The notes: generated by a model not told the origin, from the sequence alone. A DNA stretch of 64,000 nt from an uncultured Bilophila sp. (GCA_910585945.1 CAJUHZ010000001.1:1-64000); one strand, 5' to 3'; shown: positions 1 to 8,780, numbered from the stretch's first letter. Numbers and translations are program-made.

Positions 1-53
1 GGCGAACATTGACCTTGCGGCAGGTTTAATACAGCTTCGCCCAATGTTTGCCT

Positions 54-108
54 TGCCGGCCGGAAAAAACGGCTTTCCCGGACGGCGTTTTCATGAGGGC
101 TGGTCGGC
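54..108 (+). repeat. Dispersed ~55 bp repeat, family A, copy 1
   Basis: The unit begins GCCGGCCGGAAAAAACGGC, continues into GGACGGCGTTTTCATGAGGG and ends in a GGCTG motif. The same ordered blocks recur at 29834, 44700 and, inverted, at 39775, always between genes. The first block can fold as a GCCG...CGGC hairpin around an A-run. Its function is unknown; it could be a REP-like or mobile palindromic unit. Confidence 0.6.
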
Positions 109-470
109 CATTGGGAGCTTCTCGCCCAAGCCTGCTTTTGCCCGTTCTGTCTCGCACTGATGCAAACGGAAGCACGTTCCGCCCTTCGATAAGCCTGTGG
201 GGCGCTGCCCCACACCCAGCCGGGGGAAATGATGCGTGCTGTCTTCATCCGTAAGGTTCGAAGACTCACCTGACGGCTGAAGCTTCCCCCGGCCCCCCTC
301 GGTTGTGGAACAGCCCTTATACCCCGGCAGGCGCGACGTGCGTGGGGAACGTGCTTCCGCTCCTGGCCGAAAAAACTGGCCGGAGCCGGGGGGACAGAAC
401 GACGCGCAACTGGCGGCGCTCCTCCAGCTCTTTCCTCTTCTGAGGCGCTGCCGTACCTCACGGGCAACGA

Positions 471-498
471 AAAAAGCGGGAGAAAAACTCCCGCTTTT
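471..498 (-). terminator. Bidirectional intrinsic terminator
   Basis: A perfect 7 bp stem, GCGGGAG / CTCCCGC, with a five-base A loop is flanked by five to six A residues on one side and four T residues on the other. On the minus strand it follows the small gene that stops at 521, so it most likely ends that transcript. Confidence 0.8.
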
Positions 499-520
499 CA
501 GCAAACCTCTGGTGAAAGGC

Positions 521-739
521 TCAGGCCGTGGCTCGCACGATGCCCGCGCCGTAGCCGTCCGCATTGAGTTGCATCATCAGGATCGAGCTGCCGGAAACGG
601 CGCGCTTGACGCCCTGATTGTTTTCCACCGCTTGCAGGGGCCGCAGTTCACGGCTGCTGCTCACGGCTTCTTCCTCAAGTTTCTCCAAATGCAGGCGGTA
701 CTGAATGTCCGCCGTGTTGATCCGGGTCAAGCCGTCCAT
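521..739 (-). CDS. Small hypothetical protein, 72 aa
   Basis: I do not recognise the family. The frame could open further upstream, but the ATG at 739 is preceded by GGAGGA about five bases away, which fixes the start. The product is short and soluble-looking. It has a charged helical stretch (LEKLEEEAVSSSRELRPL) in the first half and no membrane segment or signal peptide. An intrinsic terminator follows it directly. It lies downstream of a flagellin-like gene on the same strand, separated by 126 bases that hold a strong GC hairpin, so a link to surface or flagellar proteins is possible but only positional. Confidence 0.55.
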   Translation of the reverse strand: MDGLTRINTADIQYRLHLEKLEEEAVSSSRELRPLQAVENNQGVKRAVSGSSILMMQLNADGYGAGIVRATA

Positions 740-817
740 ACTTCCTCCGCGGGGCTGACGCAAAGACACCCGCTTCGGCATTGAACAGCGCAACACAGTG
801 CGCTTGTGCCTTCGCGG

Positions 818-844
818 CCGGCGGCCGTTCGCGACGGCCGCCGG
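818..844. other. Perfect 11 bp GC hairpin
   Basis: CCGGCGGCCGT and ACGGCCGCCGG are perfect inverted arms around TCGCG. There is no T-run, so it may be a transcript-stabilising 3' hairpin of the flagellin-like gene rather than a standard terminator. Confidence 0.5.
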
Positions 845-865
845 AGCAATTCCGGAACGAAAGAT

Positions 866-1603
866 TTAGGCCTGGGTATCGCCAAGCATGGCGCTGAGCA
901 GGTTGCTCGCTCCGCTCAGGCTGGCCACGGACTGGGCCGCCGCCGTGGAGTCAAGGCTGGCGCCCTGGTCGGCCAGCAGGAGCTGGCGGTTCTGCAGGGC
1001 CTTGATGTCTTCACCGTACTTGGCTTCGTAGCCTTCCAGGAAGCTGATGGCGTTGTTGATTGCGGTCAGGGCAGTGGTAACCTTAGCAGCAGTGGTCGCA
1101 CCCGCCACAGCGGTTTGAAGACCACTCATCAGGGTGGTTTTGCTCTTCAGGTCGTCGCCAAGCACTTTGATGGTCAAGCCGTTGCCGGCATTAAGAGCAA
1201 GTGTCGTGGTGCTAAAAAGCGCCTGCCCGTTGTATTTGGCCCCGTTCAACGCGGCGGTGTACTGGGCGAACGCTTCCTTGGCCGCAACGCCCGCGTTCTT
1301 GAAATCGGTCCCGGTCGCCGCCTGGTTGTTGACCACGTCCATGAGGTTTTTCTTCATGCTCGTGAGCTGGTCTTTCAGGCCGGAGACTTCACCCTGGGCG
1401 GCGGTGACGAAGCCTTCGCCGTAAGCCATGTTCTTTTCCGCCGTGCGCAGTTCGTAGGCGGTGGAGCTGAGCCGGTTGGCCACGGCGCGGCCGGCGGCGG
1501 TGACGGATTTGCCGGTGCTGGTCTGCACCTGACCGTTCATGATCTTGTTGAGAAGCAGTTCGGAAGCGAGGCTCGACGTGGTGGAAGAAACGGTTCCAGC
1601 CAT
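866..1603 (-). CDS. Flagellin-like / D1-type helical protein, 245 aa
   Basis: The protein is rich in Ala, Ser, Thr, Leu and Asn, has no cysteine, and shows long amphipathic helices at both ends. The middle of its N-terminal half resembles the flagellin D1 pattern (AEKNMAYGEGFVTAAQGEVS, then a YNGQALF segment comparable to FNGxxLL). It lacks the canonical N-terminal INTN and C-terminal ends that the true flagellin at 47.9 kb has. The ATG at 1603 has AGGAG nine bases upstream; a TTG at 1612 is too close to that site. It could be a minor filament, a hook-associated protein or an unrelated secreted coiled coil. The flagellin relation is inferred from pattern only. Confidence 0.5.
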   Translation of the reverse strand: MAGTVSSTTSSLASELLLNKIMNGQVQTSTGKSVTAAGRAVANRLSSTAYELRTAEKNMAYGEGFVTAAQGEVSGLKDQLTSMKKNLMDVVNNQAATGTDFKNAGVAAKEAFAQYTAALNGAKYNGQALFSTTTLALNAGNGLTIKVLGDDLKSKTTLMSGLQTAVAGATTAAKVTTALTAINNAISFLEGYEAKYGEDIKALQNRQLLLADQGASLDSTAAAQSVASLSGASNLLSAMLGDTQA

Positions 1604-1777
1604 GACACACAACTCCTGGTTAAAAAACGGTTTACAAACGGGATACGTTTGGGTTCAGGCCAACGGGTGGTTGCAGCATAGATCGCCTCAACTGGAAAGA
1701 CAAGCCCTCTCGCACCGCAAAAAAAGCGAAAGGCGCGCCCCTGCAATTGTCCCGCCGCAGGGAGACATGAATGACTG

Positions 1778-2017
1778 CTACAGCAGTTTAACCAGGGTAG
1801 CCACAATGGCGACAGAAGCCGCCATCATGGTTCCGAGCCGGATCACCAGCTTGTACTCCAGTTCGCGCAGGCGAGCATCAAGGTAATCCTTGGTCACAAG
1901 GCGTTCATCAATGACTTCGCGCAGAGCGTTGGCCTGCACCTCGGCCTGCTGACGGGTAAAGCCAGCCTCTTCAAGCCGCCTGGCGTAGCCGAGCGTATCA
2001 AAAGTAGTGCTGCTCAT
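1778..2017 (-). CDS. DUF1640-type coiled-coil membrane protein, 79 aa
   Basis: The N-terminal part (DTLGYARRLEEAGFTRQQAE) matches the characteristic opening of DUF1640 proteins, a family related to the mitochondrial CCDC90/MCUR1 coiled-coil proteins. A heptad-like helix (about residues 25-58) is followed by one C-terminal membrane segment (MMAASVAIVATLVKLL). Its ATG overlaps the pyrD stop codon as ATGA, so it is translationally coupled to pyrD. The bacterial function is not known. In many genomes such genes sit near phage or toxin-antitoxin loci, but nothing like that is seen here. Confidence 0.7.
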   Translation of the reverse strand: MSSTTFDTLGYARRLEEAGFTRQQAEVQANALREVIDERLVTKDYLDARLRELEYKLVIRLGTMMAASVAIVATLVKLL

Positions 2018-2982
2018 GCCGCGCCTCCGACATTGAGCGAACCGCGGAAGGCGGCCAGATCCTTTATTCCCAGTTCGTCGCACAGGGCGGGAAGCTCTTC
2101 GGCGATATGAAAGGCCGCGTCCGGGCGGACAAAATTCATCGTCCCGATCTGCACGGCATGAGCGCCGACCAGAATAAATTCCAGCACATCGCGGGCCGAC
2201 GTGACGCCGCCCACGCCAATCACCGGAATGGACACCGCGCGGCAGACCTGCCACACGCAACGCAACGCCACGGGCTTGATCGCCGGGCCGGACAGCCCGC
2301 CCACCACGTTGGCGAGCAGGGGCTTGCGCGTGCGCAGATCCACCCCCATGCCGGTGATGGTGTTGATGCAGGAAAGCGCGTCCGCTCCGGCATCCTCCGC
2401 CGCCCGGGCGATGACCGCGATATCGGTCACATTGGGCGAGAGCTTGACGATGACCGGCTTGCTGCCGGCCTGGTTCTTCACGGCCGCCGTAACCTCGGCC
2501 GTGAGGCGCGGATCCTGCCCGAAGAGCGCGCCGCCGTGCGCCACATTGGGGCAGGAGACATTCACTTCCAGGGCGGCAATGCCCTCTTCTCCGGCAAGGC
2601 TCTCGGCAAGATCGGCAAATTCTTCGGGCGAAGCGGCGTAGATATTGGCGATGACAGGCGTTTCCCGCCACGGCAGACGGGGGAGCCGCATTTTGAGAAA
2701 CGCCTCCACCCCGTCGTTCTGCAGGCCCACGGCGTTGAGCATCCCGCAGGGGGTTTCCGCGATGCGCGGGAGGGGGTTGCCCTCGCGCGGCCTGAGGGAC
2801 AGCCCCTTGACCACAATGCCCCCGAGCTTCGTCAGATCGCCGTAGGACTCGAACTCCACCCCGTAGCCGAATGTGCCGGAAGCCGTGAGCACCGGGTTCT
2901 TGAACGTCAGCGGAGCCGGGGAACCGGATCCCTTGCCCGCGCCGTGCCCGGAATCAAAAAGACGTACAGCAAGCCGATCCAT
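2014..2982 (-). CDS. pyrD: Dihydroorotate dehydrogenase, class 1B catalytic subunit
   Basis: This is the FMN subunit that oxidises dihydroorotate to orotate in pyrimidine synthesis. The 322 aa chain carries NVSCPNV with the catalytic cysteine typical of class 1 enzymes, FMN-phosphate-binding glycine motifs (GVGGVTSARDVLEF), and the final PDAAFHI region. The frame extends upstream inside pyrK, but the ATG at 2982 lies two bases after the pyrK stop and gives the family length. Direct pairing with pyrK indicates the NAD-dependent class 1B heterotetramer in the cytoplasm. The DUF1640 gene overlaps its end. Confidence 0.95.
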   Translation of the reverse strand: MDRLAVRLFDSGHGAGKGSGSPAPLTFKNPVLTASGTFGYGVEFESYGDLTKLGGIVVKGLSLRPREGNPLPRIAETPCGMLNAVGLQNDGVEAFLKMRLPRLPWRETPVIANIYAASPEEFADLAESLAGEEGIAALEVNVSCPNVAHGGALFGQDPRLTAEVTAAVKNQAGSKPVIVKLSPNVTDIAVIARAAEDAGADALSCINTITGMGVDLRTRKPLLANVVGGLSGPAIKPVALRCVWQVCRAVSIPVIGVGGVTSARDVLEFILVGAHAVQIGTMNFVRPDAAFHIAEELPALCDELGIKDLAAFRGSLNVGGAA

Positions 2983-2984
2983 GC

Positions 2985-3800
2985 CTAAGCCTCCAACGAG
3001 ATCTGGTCGGCCCAGAAGACCGGGCCGTTGGTGCAGGTCTGCACGGGCGCGCCCGCCTTGGCAGGCACAGGCCATTTTTCGGTGGTCCGGGTGACGCAGC
3101 CGAGGCAGGCCCCCACCCCGCAGGCCATACGGTTTTCCAGAGAAAGCTGCGCACGCGCGCCGCAGTCGAGAGCGTCTTTTTGCACAGCCTTCAAAAAAGG
3201 CGTGGGGCCACAGGCGAGCACAAGACCGTCCCGGGCCGCACATGCGGCGATGCGCTCACGCACCAGGGTCAGAAAGCGCTCAAGATCCGCCGGAGCCTTC
3301 TCCTGATGCGCTTCCACCGAAATCCGTTCGCTCAATGTTTCCACAGGGTAACATTCGGCCGGCGGGCGATGCCCGAAGAGGAGGGAAAGCACGCCCGGCG
3401 TGGGGTGACGCTCCGCATAGCCCACAAACGGCGCGATGCCGATGCCCCCGGCCAGCAGCAGTGTGGGCGTGCCGCCTTCCACCGCGAAGCGGTTGCCGAG
3501 CGGCCCCCAGACATGCACGCGCTCCCCCCGGGAGAGCCGGGCAAGCCGGGCCGTACCCCGGCCCGACACCTGAAAAAACAACACCAGTTCGCTGGAGCTG
3601 ACGCGGCAGATGGACAGCGGGCGCGCCCACGGCATGTCCAGCGCCCAGCCCAGGGGGCGGATCATGACAAACTGGCCGGGCGCCCACCCCTTCCATTCCG
3701 GCCGCTCCAGACGGAGAGCAAAAAAGCGCCCCTCCGCTCCGGTATTGCCGAAAGGCACATTGTCGACTACAGCCAGATCATACAATCCGGATTGACTCAT
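2985..3800 (-). CDS. pyrK: Dihydroorotate dehydrogenase electron transfer subunit
   Basis: This FAD and [2Fe-2S] subunit passes electrons from PyrD to NAD. The 271 aa protein has a ferredoxin-reductase-like FAD domain (RPLSICRV), then an NAD-binding segment (LLLAGGIGIAPFV). It ends in the cysteine cluster CGVGACLGC followed about 25 residues later by CTNGPVF. The ATG at 3800 has AAGGTGG upstream; a further start three codons earlier lacks this spacing. It is the first gene of the pyrK-pyrD-DUF1640 operon and diverges from the GNAT gene. Confidence 0.95.
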   Translation of the reverse strand: MSQSGLYDLAVVDNVPFGNTGAEGRFFALRLERPEWKGWAPGQFVMIRPLGWALDMPWARPLSICRVSSSELVLFFQVSGRGTARLARLSRGERVHVWGPLGNRFAVEGGTPTLLLAGGIGIAPFVGYAERHPTPGVLSLLFGHRPPAECYPVETLSERISVEAHQEKAPADLERFLTLVRERIAACAARDGLVLACGPTPFLKAVQKDALDCGARAQLSLENRMACGVGACLGCVTRTTEKWPVPAKAGAPVQTCTNGPVFWADQISLEA

Positions 3801-4092
3801 AAAAACCACCTTGTGAAAAACAACTGCTGGTTTCTTTCTGTGTAGGGTCTGACGACGCCAAGGTCAAGCGGCGTATTGAAAAACAGCATCACTTGTGATA
3901 ATCAAGCCCAATCAAAAAGGCGTCAAGTCGCGCTTCGCGTACGGAAAACCCACGGAGAAGACAGGTTTTTCAAAAGTTGCCGCTTTCGGCCGCACAGCCG
4001 ACAGCTTGCGCCCGACACAACACACGGAAGCGGGGCGATGCCCGGAGCCAATGCCTGAAGACCGACGCAAAGGAAAAAAGGAACGAAATACG

Positions 4093-5025
4093 TTGGAAAA
4101 CCTCAGCATGGCCGCTGCCTTCCTCCTTGTTCAGGAAAACCTCTTCGGTCACACCGCCTTTGTCCAGCAACGGACGCCGGGAATGCGGGTTGCGGATCTG
4201 ACGGGTTCGGGGCGCGTGCAGGTGGTGGATTCGGGTCTTGCGTCCGATACCTTCAACAAGGTGCTGTGGAACTGCGGTCCGGATTTGCGTCCGCTTCCGC
4301 ACCCGGGTCCGCGTGCGGTTCAGCCCGCCGCTTCCGTGGCGGAAGCCGCCGCCTGTCTGCGGGCGGCGCGGGACTATCTGGAAGACGCCGGACGCGATTT
4401 CTCCAACTTCCCCATATGGGCGGGGGAAGCCGTCTCTGCTCCCGACTCGCCGCTCTCCCTTCTTGAGAAGGCCGGATACGCGGCTGTTGAAACGGAAACC
4501 GCCATGATTCTGCGAGCGGAAGACATGCCCGCCGCATTGCGGACGCGCCCCGCTCACAACGGCATTGATGCGGATGGGATCATGACCCGGACAACGGATC
4601 GGGCCGGGGGCTTGCGCATTGTCCGCGCGACCTCGCCCGCCCTGCTCGACGCCTTTGCCGACGTCCTGGCCGCCAACTGGAACCCGCCGGACGAAACGGT
4701 CCGGGTCTTTTTCCGCCGGGCCGCCCCCTGTCTTCTTGTTCCGGAAAGCCCCATGCGGCTTTTTGTCGGCCTTGCCGGAGATGTTCCGGTCTGCTGCGGG
4801 GAACTCTTTCTGAGCCACGGCGGACGGGTGGCGGGCCTGCACATGATCGCCACCCGCGCGGCCTTTCGCCGCCGGGGGTTCGGGCTTGCCATGAGCGCGG
4901 CCCTGGTCGCGGCCGCCGGCGACGCTCCCCTGGCCGTCCTGCTTGCCTCGGACGAGGGCGAACCTGTCTACCGCCGCCTCGGCTTTACGACGTGCGGAAC
5001 CTTTGCCGAATGCGCGGAGGCATAG
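4093..5025 (+). CDS. GNAT family N-acetyltransferase, 310 aa
   Basis: The C-terminal half is a GNAT fold. It runs through a beta strand with GELFLSHGG and the acetyl-CoA pyrophosphate loop region ATRAAFRRRGFGLAMSAALV, and ends YRRLGFTTCGTF. The N-terminal 150 residues are poorly conserved and may form a second degenerate GNAT domain, as in EIS-like proteins. The substrate is unknown. The start is uncertain: the TTG at 4093 has AAGGA ten bases upstream, while ATG codons at 4051 and 4108 have weaker sites. It stands alone between pyrK and the hmc operon. Confidence 0.75.
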   Translation: MENLSMAAAFLLVQENLFGHTAFVQQRTPGMRVADLTGSGRVQVVDSGLASDTFNKVLWNCGPDLRPLPHPGPRAVQPAASVAEAAACLRAARDYLEDAGRDFSNFPIWAGEAVSAPDSPLSLLEKAGYAAVETETAMILRAEDMPAALRTRPAHNGIDADGIMTRTTDRAGGLRIVRATSPALLDAFADVLAANWNPPDETVRVFFRRAAPCLLVPESPMRLFVGLAGDVPVCCGELFLSHGGRVAGLHMIATRAAFRRRGFGLAMSAALVAAAGDAPLAVLLASDEGEPVYRRLGFTTCGTFAECAEA

Positions 5026-5489
5026 CCGGGACAGAATCGATCGACTTTTCTCTCATACTTTCAGTATATTAGAGTATTTTTACTGAAAAATCCCCCCACT
5101 GTGAAACGCGAAGCGGCGCGGCGTTCCGCCGCGTATTTGTCTGCCTTTTCACAACATATGGGTGAAGCAAGCGCCCTTCCCGCGGACGGCCTCTTGACGA
5201 AGCTTCCTTTCCACGCTACGAGCAAAAGAAGCTGGAGTGCCGTCCGTGTGCGCGGAGGCGGCTTCATCAATGTTTCAGAACGTAGAGCGTTTTCCCATTG
5301 AAACATGGACAAACGCTCTGGCGGCCGCGAAAGCGGAGGCCCGCGCCCAGATGCGGGAAAGATGCGGAAAAAACGGCGTTTTTCCTGTATGTGGGCGGCG
5401 CTGCTTTTGAAGTTGTTCCGATTTCAAAAGCAAAATGCTTAGGGGGGCTGCCTTCGCTCCGGCGAAAGACAGCGCCAAAGGACTGCCAC
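5026..5489 (+). promoter_or_regulatory. Long structured leader/intergenic region upstream of hmcA
   Basis: This 464-base gap contains four inverted repeats. TTTCAGTA / TACTGAAA at 5059-5088 may end the GNAT transcript or serve as an operator. Three perfect-armed hairpins follow: AGAGCGTTT / AAACGCTCT at 5284-5319 with an inner CCAT/ATGG stem, GGAAAAA / TTTTTCC at 5367-5386, and GCTTTTGAA / TTCAAAAGC at 5403-5431. I see no supported gene. The minus-strand frame at 5061-5312 has no coding character. Confidence 0.55.
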
Positions 5490-7664
5490 ATGGAAAACGG
5501 TCGAAACCTGCTGCGCCGGATAGTGCCCGTCGTGATCGTGGTGATCGTGTTATGGGGGCTTGCCTCCTTGTTCGATTCATCGCCCGCGATTGGGGAAATC
5601 CGCCGTCCCGATGTCATCCGGATCCAGACTGTAGCCCGGCTCAAGCCGCTGGAGATGCCGCCCGCCGTGTTTCTGCACGACAAGCATACCCAGAAGGTGC
5701 TGACCGAAGGCAAGGACTGTACAGTCTGCCACGAAAACGGCGCTTCGTACGCCTTCCAGTCCGTCGCCGGCGCGAAGAACGCCAAGGGCATGGAAAAAGC
5801 CTTTCACAACGGCTGCATCGGCTGTCATGAAGAAATGTCCGCCGGTCCGCAAGACGGAGAATGCCGCCTTTGTCACGCCGAACGGTCCGTGCCGGCGCGG
5901 GACGCCAGGGCCGTGCGCATGGGGGATCGCTCCCTGCACTACCTGCACGTCAGCTCCCATGCCATCACCTACACGGGCGACGTTCCGAACCCCGACGCCC
6001 TCAACTGCGGCGCCTGCCATCATGTGTACGACGAGCAGGCGAAGAAGCTGGTGTGGAAGCCGGGCGCGGAAGAAGCCTGCTCCGCCTGCCACAAGGCCGA
6101 GGCGCAGGGTTCTGTCCCCTCGCTGCAAAAGGCTTCGCACGACACCTGCGTGGCCTGTCATGTGAAGGTGGGGGCCGAAAAGGCCGCCGCTCCCGAAACC
6201 GCCGGGGAAGACTCCGCCGCCAGGACGGACGCGAAGAACGCGGCCGCCGGATTCCGCCGCATCGCGGCCACGCCGGACATGATGCTGCCCCGCCCGGCCG
6301 TGTGGTCCCCCGATGAAGGCCCGGCGTTTGTCTTCGCATCCATGCAACTGGCTCCCGGCCAGATCCCCGCTCCGGACATGAACCGGCCGCAGACGCGCGG
6401 GTTTGACTCCGTTGCTCCGGCCGCGCCGCAAGAAACGCCGGCTCCCCAGGCCGCCCCGACGCCCGGGATCAAGGCGCCAGTGCAGGCCCCGATCGCTGAA
6501 AATCCTGCTCCCGTGGCGCAGACTCCCGAAGTTCAGACGCCCGCCGCAGAGGTTCCCGCAAGCCCCGAAATTCGGGACGCCGCCCGGGCCGAGGCCCTCT
6601 TGCGCGGCATTTTGCGGGAAAACGCACAGCGCGAAACCGCCCGCCAGGCGCGCGCCGCCAAGGAAGCCGCGGCCATTGAAGCCGAAATCGTGACCGGCCC
6701 GGTCACCTGCGCCGGCTGCCACTCGGCTGAAGCCCAGGCCTCCTGGCGCAAGGTGTCCGATCCGCCCCGTCTCATGCGCGGACAGCCCGACGCCACGGTG
6801 CTGATGCCGCCGGCCGCCGGCGAAACAAAGCGCGCCGTCGCGGACGCCTCCGGTATGGATCCCGTGCTCTTCAACCACAAGGCGCACGAGGAAGTGACCG
6901 ATTCCTGCCGCGTCTGCCACCACCAGCGCATCAGCGCCTGCACCGACTGCCATACGGTGGAAGGCGTGCAGGAAGGCGACTTCGTGACCCTGGGCGAAGC
7001 CATGCACAAGAGCTGCGTGGGCTGCCACCAGCAGACCGTCATGAGCAAGCCGGAATGCGCGGGCTGCCACGGGCCGCTGAACAAGCCGATGGAAATCAAG
7101 TCGGCCTGCACGGTCTGCCACCAGCCCGTGGAAGGTCTGCCCGCGACAGGCACGCCCGACAAGACGCGGCTCGAACAGATCGCCGAAGCCAACCTGGCCG
7201 CCCGGATGCTGGAAAAGGCCCTCGCGCCGCAAAACGCCCTTTCGGAAGCCGACGCCGTGATCGCCCGGATGCCGGAAACCGTGCGCATCGACGCGCTTGA
7301 AAACAAGTATGAGGCGAGCGTCTTCCCGCACCGGCGCATCTTCCAGGTTCTGCGCAAGGGCATGGAAGGCGACGGCCTGGCCGAACGCTTCCACACCTCG
7401 ACGCTGGCGACCTGCGCCGCCTGCCACCATCACAGCCCGGCGGAAACCCTGGTCACGCCGCCCGCCTGCGCAAGCTGCCACGGCAGTCAGGCCGACAGGC
7501 AGGAAACGGACGCGAACCGGCCTTCGCTCAAGGCGGCCTACCATCAGCAGTGCATGGCCTGCCATGAACGCATGAACATCACGACGCCCGCCGCCACCGA
7601 CTGCACAGGCTGCCACGCGGCCCGCCCCGCAACGGGCACGCAAGGCGCGAAGGAGAACATATGA
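5490..7664 (+). CDS. hmcA: High-molecular-weight cytochrome c HmcA, 16 hemes, with a large internal insertion
   Basis: This is the periplasmic electron-carrying subunit of the Hmc transmembrane redox complex, which links periplasmic hydrogen or cytochrome c3 pools to the cytoplasm. The ATG at 5490 has AAAGGA eight bases upstream and opens a membrane-type signal (residues 8-28). I count exactly 16 CXXCH sites, at residues 77, 109, 125, 173, 197, 220, 407, 473, 484, 509, 523, 540, 642, 660, 688 and 705. That equals the known HmcA heme number. The chain is 724 aa, far longer than the roughly 545 aa of the classic protein. The extra length is a heme-free segment at residues 225-406, much of it Pro/Ala-rich and then charged-helical. 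The stop overlaps hmcB as ATGA. Confidence 0.95.
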   Translation: MENGRNLLRRIVPVVIVVIVLWGLASLFDSSPAIGEIRRPDVIRIQTVARLKPLEMPPAVFLHDKHTQKVLTEGKDCTVCHENGASYAFQSVAGAKNAKGMEKAFHNGCIGCHEEMSAGPQDGECRLCHAERSVPARDARAVRMGDRSLHYLHVSSHAITYTGDVPNPDALNCGACHHVYDEQAKKLVWKPGAEEACSACHKAEAQGSVPSLQKASHDTCVACHVKVGAEKAAAPETAGEDSAARTDAKNAAAGFRRIAATPDMMLPRPAVWSPDEGPAFVFASMQLAPGQIPAPDMNRPQTRGFDSVAPAAPQETPAPQAAPTPGIKAPVQAPIAENPAPVAQTPEVQTPAAEVPASPEIRDAARAEALLRGILRENAQRETARQARAAKEAAAIEAEIVTGPVTCAGCHSAEAQASWRKVSDPPRLMRGQPDATVLMPPAAGETKRAVADASGMDPVLFNHKAHEEVTDSCRVCHHQRISACTDCHTVEGVQEGDFVTLGEAMHKSCVGCHQQTVMSKPECAGCHGPLNKPMEIKSACTVCHQPVEGLPATGTPDKTRLEQIAEANLAARMLEKALAPQNALSEADAVIARMPETVRIDALENKYEASVFPHRRIFQVLRKGMEGDGLAERFHTSTLATCAACHHHSPAETLVTPPACASCHGSQADRQETDANRPSLKAAYHQQCMACHERMNITTPAATDCTGCHAARPATGTQGAKENI

Positions 7665-8779
7665 ATCGGAGATCCTTTCTTGCCCTTGTCGGCGGGCTTG
7701 GCGTCGGACTCGGCGCCGCCGGAACGGGAACGGCGGAGGCGGCCGGGGGAACCTTCCCCGGTCACCCCGACACGCGCGGCGTCCTGCATGACGCGACGCT
7801 GTGCATCGGCTGCCGCCGTTGCGAGCAGGCGTGCGCCGAAGTGAACGACTTGCCGGATCCGAAACCCGGTCTGGAAGATCGCGCCGTGTTCGAGACGAAA
7901 CGCCGCACCTCGGCCGACGTCTTCACGGTGGTCAACCGCTACGATCTGCCTGACGGCAAACAGGTCTACCGCAAGACGCAGTGCATGCACTGCGCCGAAC
8001 CGGCCTGCGCCAGCGCCTGCTTCGTCAAGGCGTTCACCAAGAACCCGGACGGCTCGGTGACCTACGATCCGTCGCTGTGCGTGGGCTGCCGTTACTGCAT
8101 GGTTGCCTGCCCGTTCAACATCCCGGCCTACGACTACCACAACGCCCTCAACCCGACGGTGCGCAAATGCACCATGTGCCACCCGCGCCTGGAGGAAGGC
8201 AAACTGCCCGGCTGCGTCGAAGCCTGCCCCACCGGGGCGCTGATCTTCGGCAAGCGCAAGGATCTGATCCGGGTGGCCTGGGAGCGGATCAACGCGCATC
8301 CCGAACGCTACGAGAGCCACGTCTACGGCGAGCACGAAATGGGCGGCACTTCCTGGATGATCATTTCCGCCGGCCCGCAAAAGGCGCTTGACCTGGCCGA
8401 CGACCTCGGCACGAAGCCCGCCGCCGACTACACGGCCGGCGCGCTCGGCGCGGTGCCCATGGTTGTGGGCATCTGGCCGGTGCTGCTCGGCGGGGCCTAC
8501 GCCATCACCAAGCGCAAGGAACAAATCGCGGCCGAAGAACAGGCCGCGGCCGTGGCCGAAGCCGTGCGGACGACGCAGGAAGCCGCCGACGCCAAGCTGA
8601 AAGCCAGCCTGGAAAAGGCGGCCAGGGAGCAGGAAAAGGCCGTCGCCTCGGAAGTGAAAAAAGCCGTGGCCGAAGCCGAGGAAGCCCTGAAGGCCAAACT
8701 CGAGGCCGAAGCGGCCGCCAAGGCTGACGATGCCCCGGCGGACAAGGCCGACACCACGAAGACGGGAGAGGAGGCGTAA
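7661..8779 (+). CDS. hmcB: HmcB, periplasmic four-cluster ferredoxin subunit with membrane anchor
   Basis: This DMSO-reductase-B-like electron-transfer protein moves electrons between HmcA and the membrane subunits. The N-terminus has a twin-arginine-type signal (MNRRSFLALV). Four [4Fe-4S] cysteine sets follow: C48/51/54/58, C108/111/116/120, C140/143/146/150 and C170/173/185/189. A single hydrophobic segment (about 258-282) is followed by a long Ala/Glu/Lys coiled coil to residue 355. AGGAG sits five bases before the ATG, which overlaps the hmcA stop. Its 372 aa fit HmcB. Confidence 0.95.
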   Translation: MNRRSFLALVGGLGVGLGAAGTGTAEAAGGTFPGHPDTRGVLHDATLCIGCRRCEQACAEVNDLPDPKPGLEDRAVFETKRRTSADVFTVVNRYDLPDGKQVYRKTQCMHCAEPACASACFVKAFTKNPDGSVTYDPSLCVGCRYCMVACPFNIPAYDYHNALNPTVRKCTMCHPRLEEGKLPGCVEACPTGALIFGKRKDLIRVAWERINAHPERYESHVYGEHEMGGTSWMIISAGPQKALDLADDLGTKPAADYTAGALGAVPMVVGIWPVLLGGAYAITKRKEQIAAEEQAAAVAEAVRTTQEAADAKLKASLEKAAREQEKAVASEVKKAVAEAEEALKAKLEAEAAAKADDAPADKADTTKTGEEA

Positions 8780-8780
8780 T

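Larger units (their letters stand above)
1..520. other. Intergenic region without a supported gene
   Basis: The open frames here are overlapping GC-rich shadows without a convincing start, domain or ribosome binding site. What I can support is one copy of a dispersed hairpin repeat near position 54 and the terminator near 471. The sequence left of the window may hold the gene to which the first bases belong. Confidence 0.5.

Noticed and set aside
48..564. Overlapping open frames at the left edge
   Set aside because: They have no ribosome binding site, no conserved pattern, and Arg/Pro-rich shadow composition. A hairpin repeat occupies part of the region.
5061..5312. 83-codon minus-strand frame in the hmcA leader
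   Set aside because: It has no Shine-Dalgarno, its composition is not protein-like, and it covers the inverted repeats of the leader.
5577..7643. 688-codon minus-strand open frame opposite hmcA
   Set aside because: It is fully antisense to a 16-heme cytochrome gene; the apparent protein is low-complexity Gly/Arg/His.
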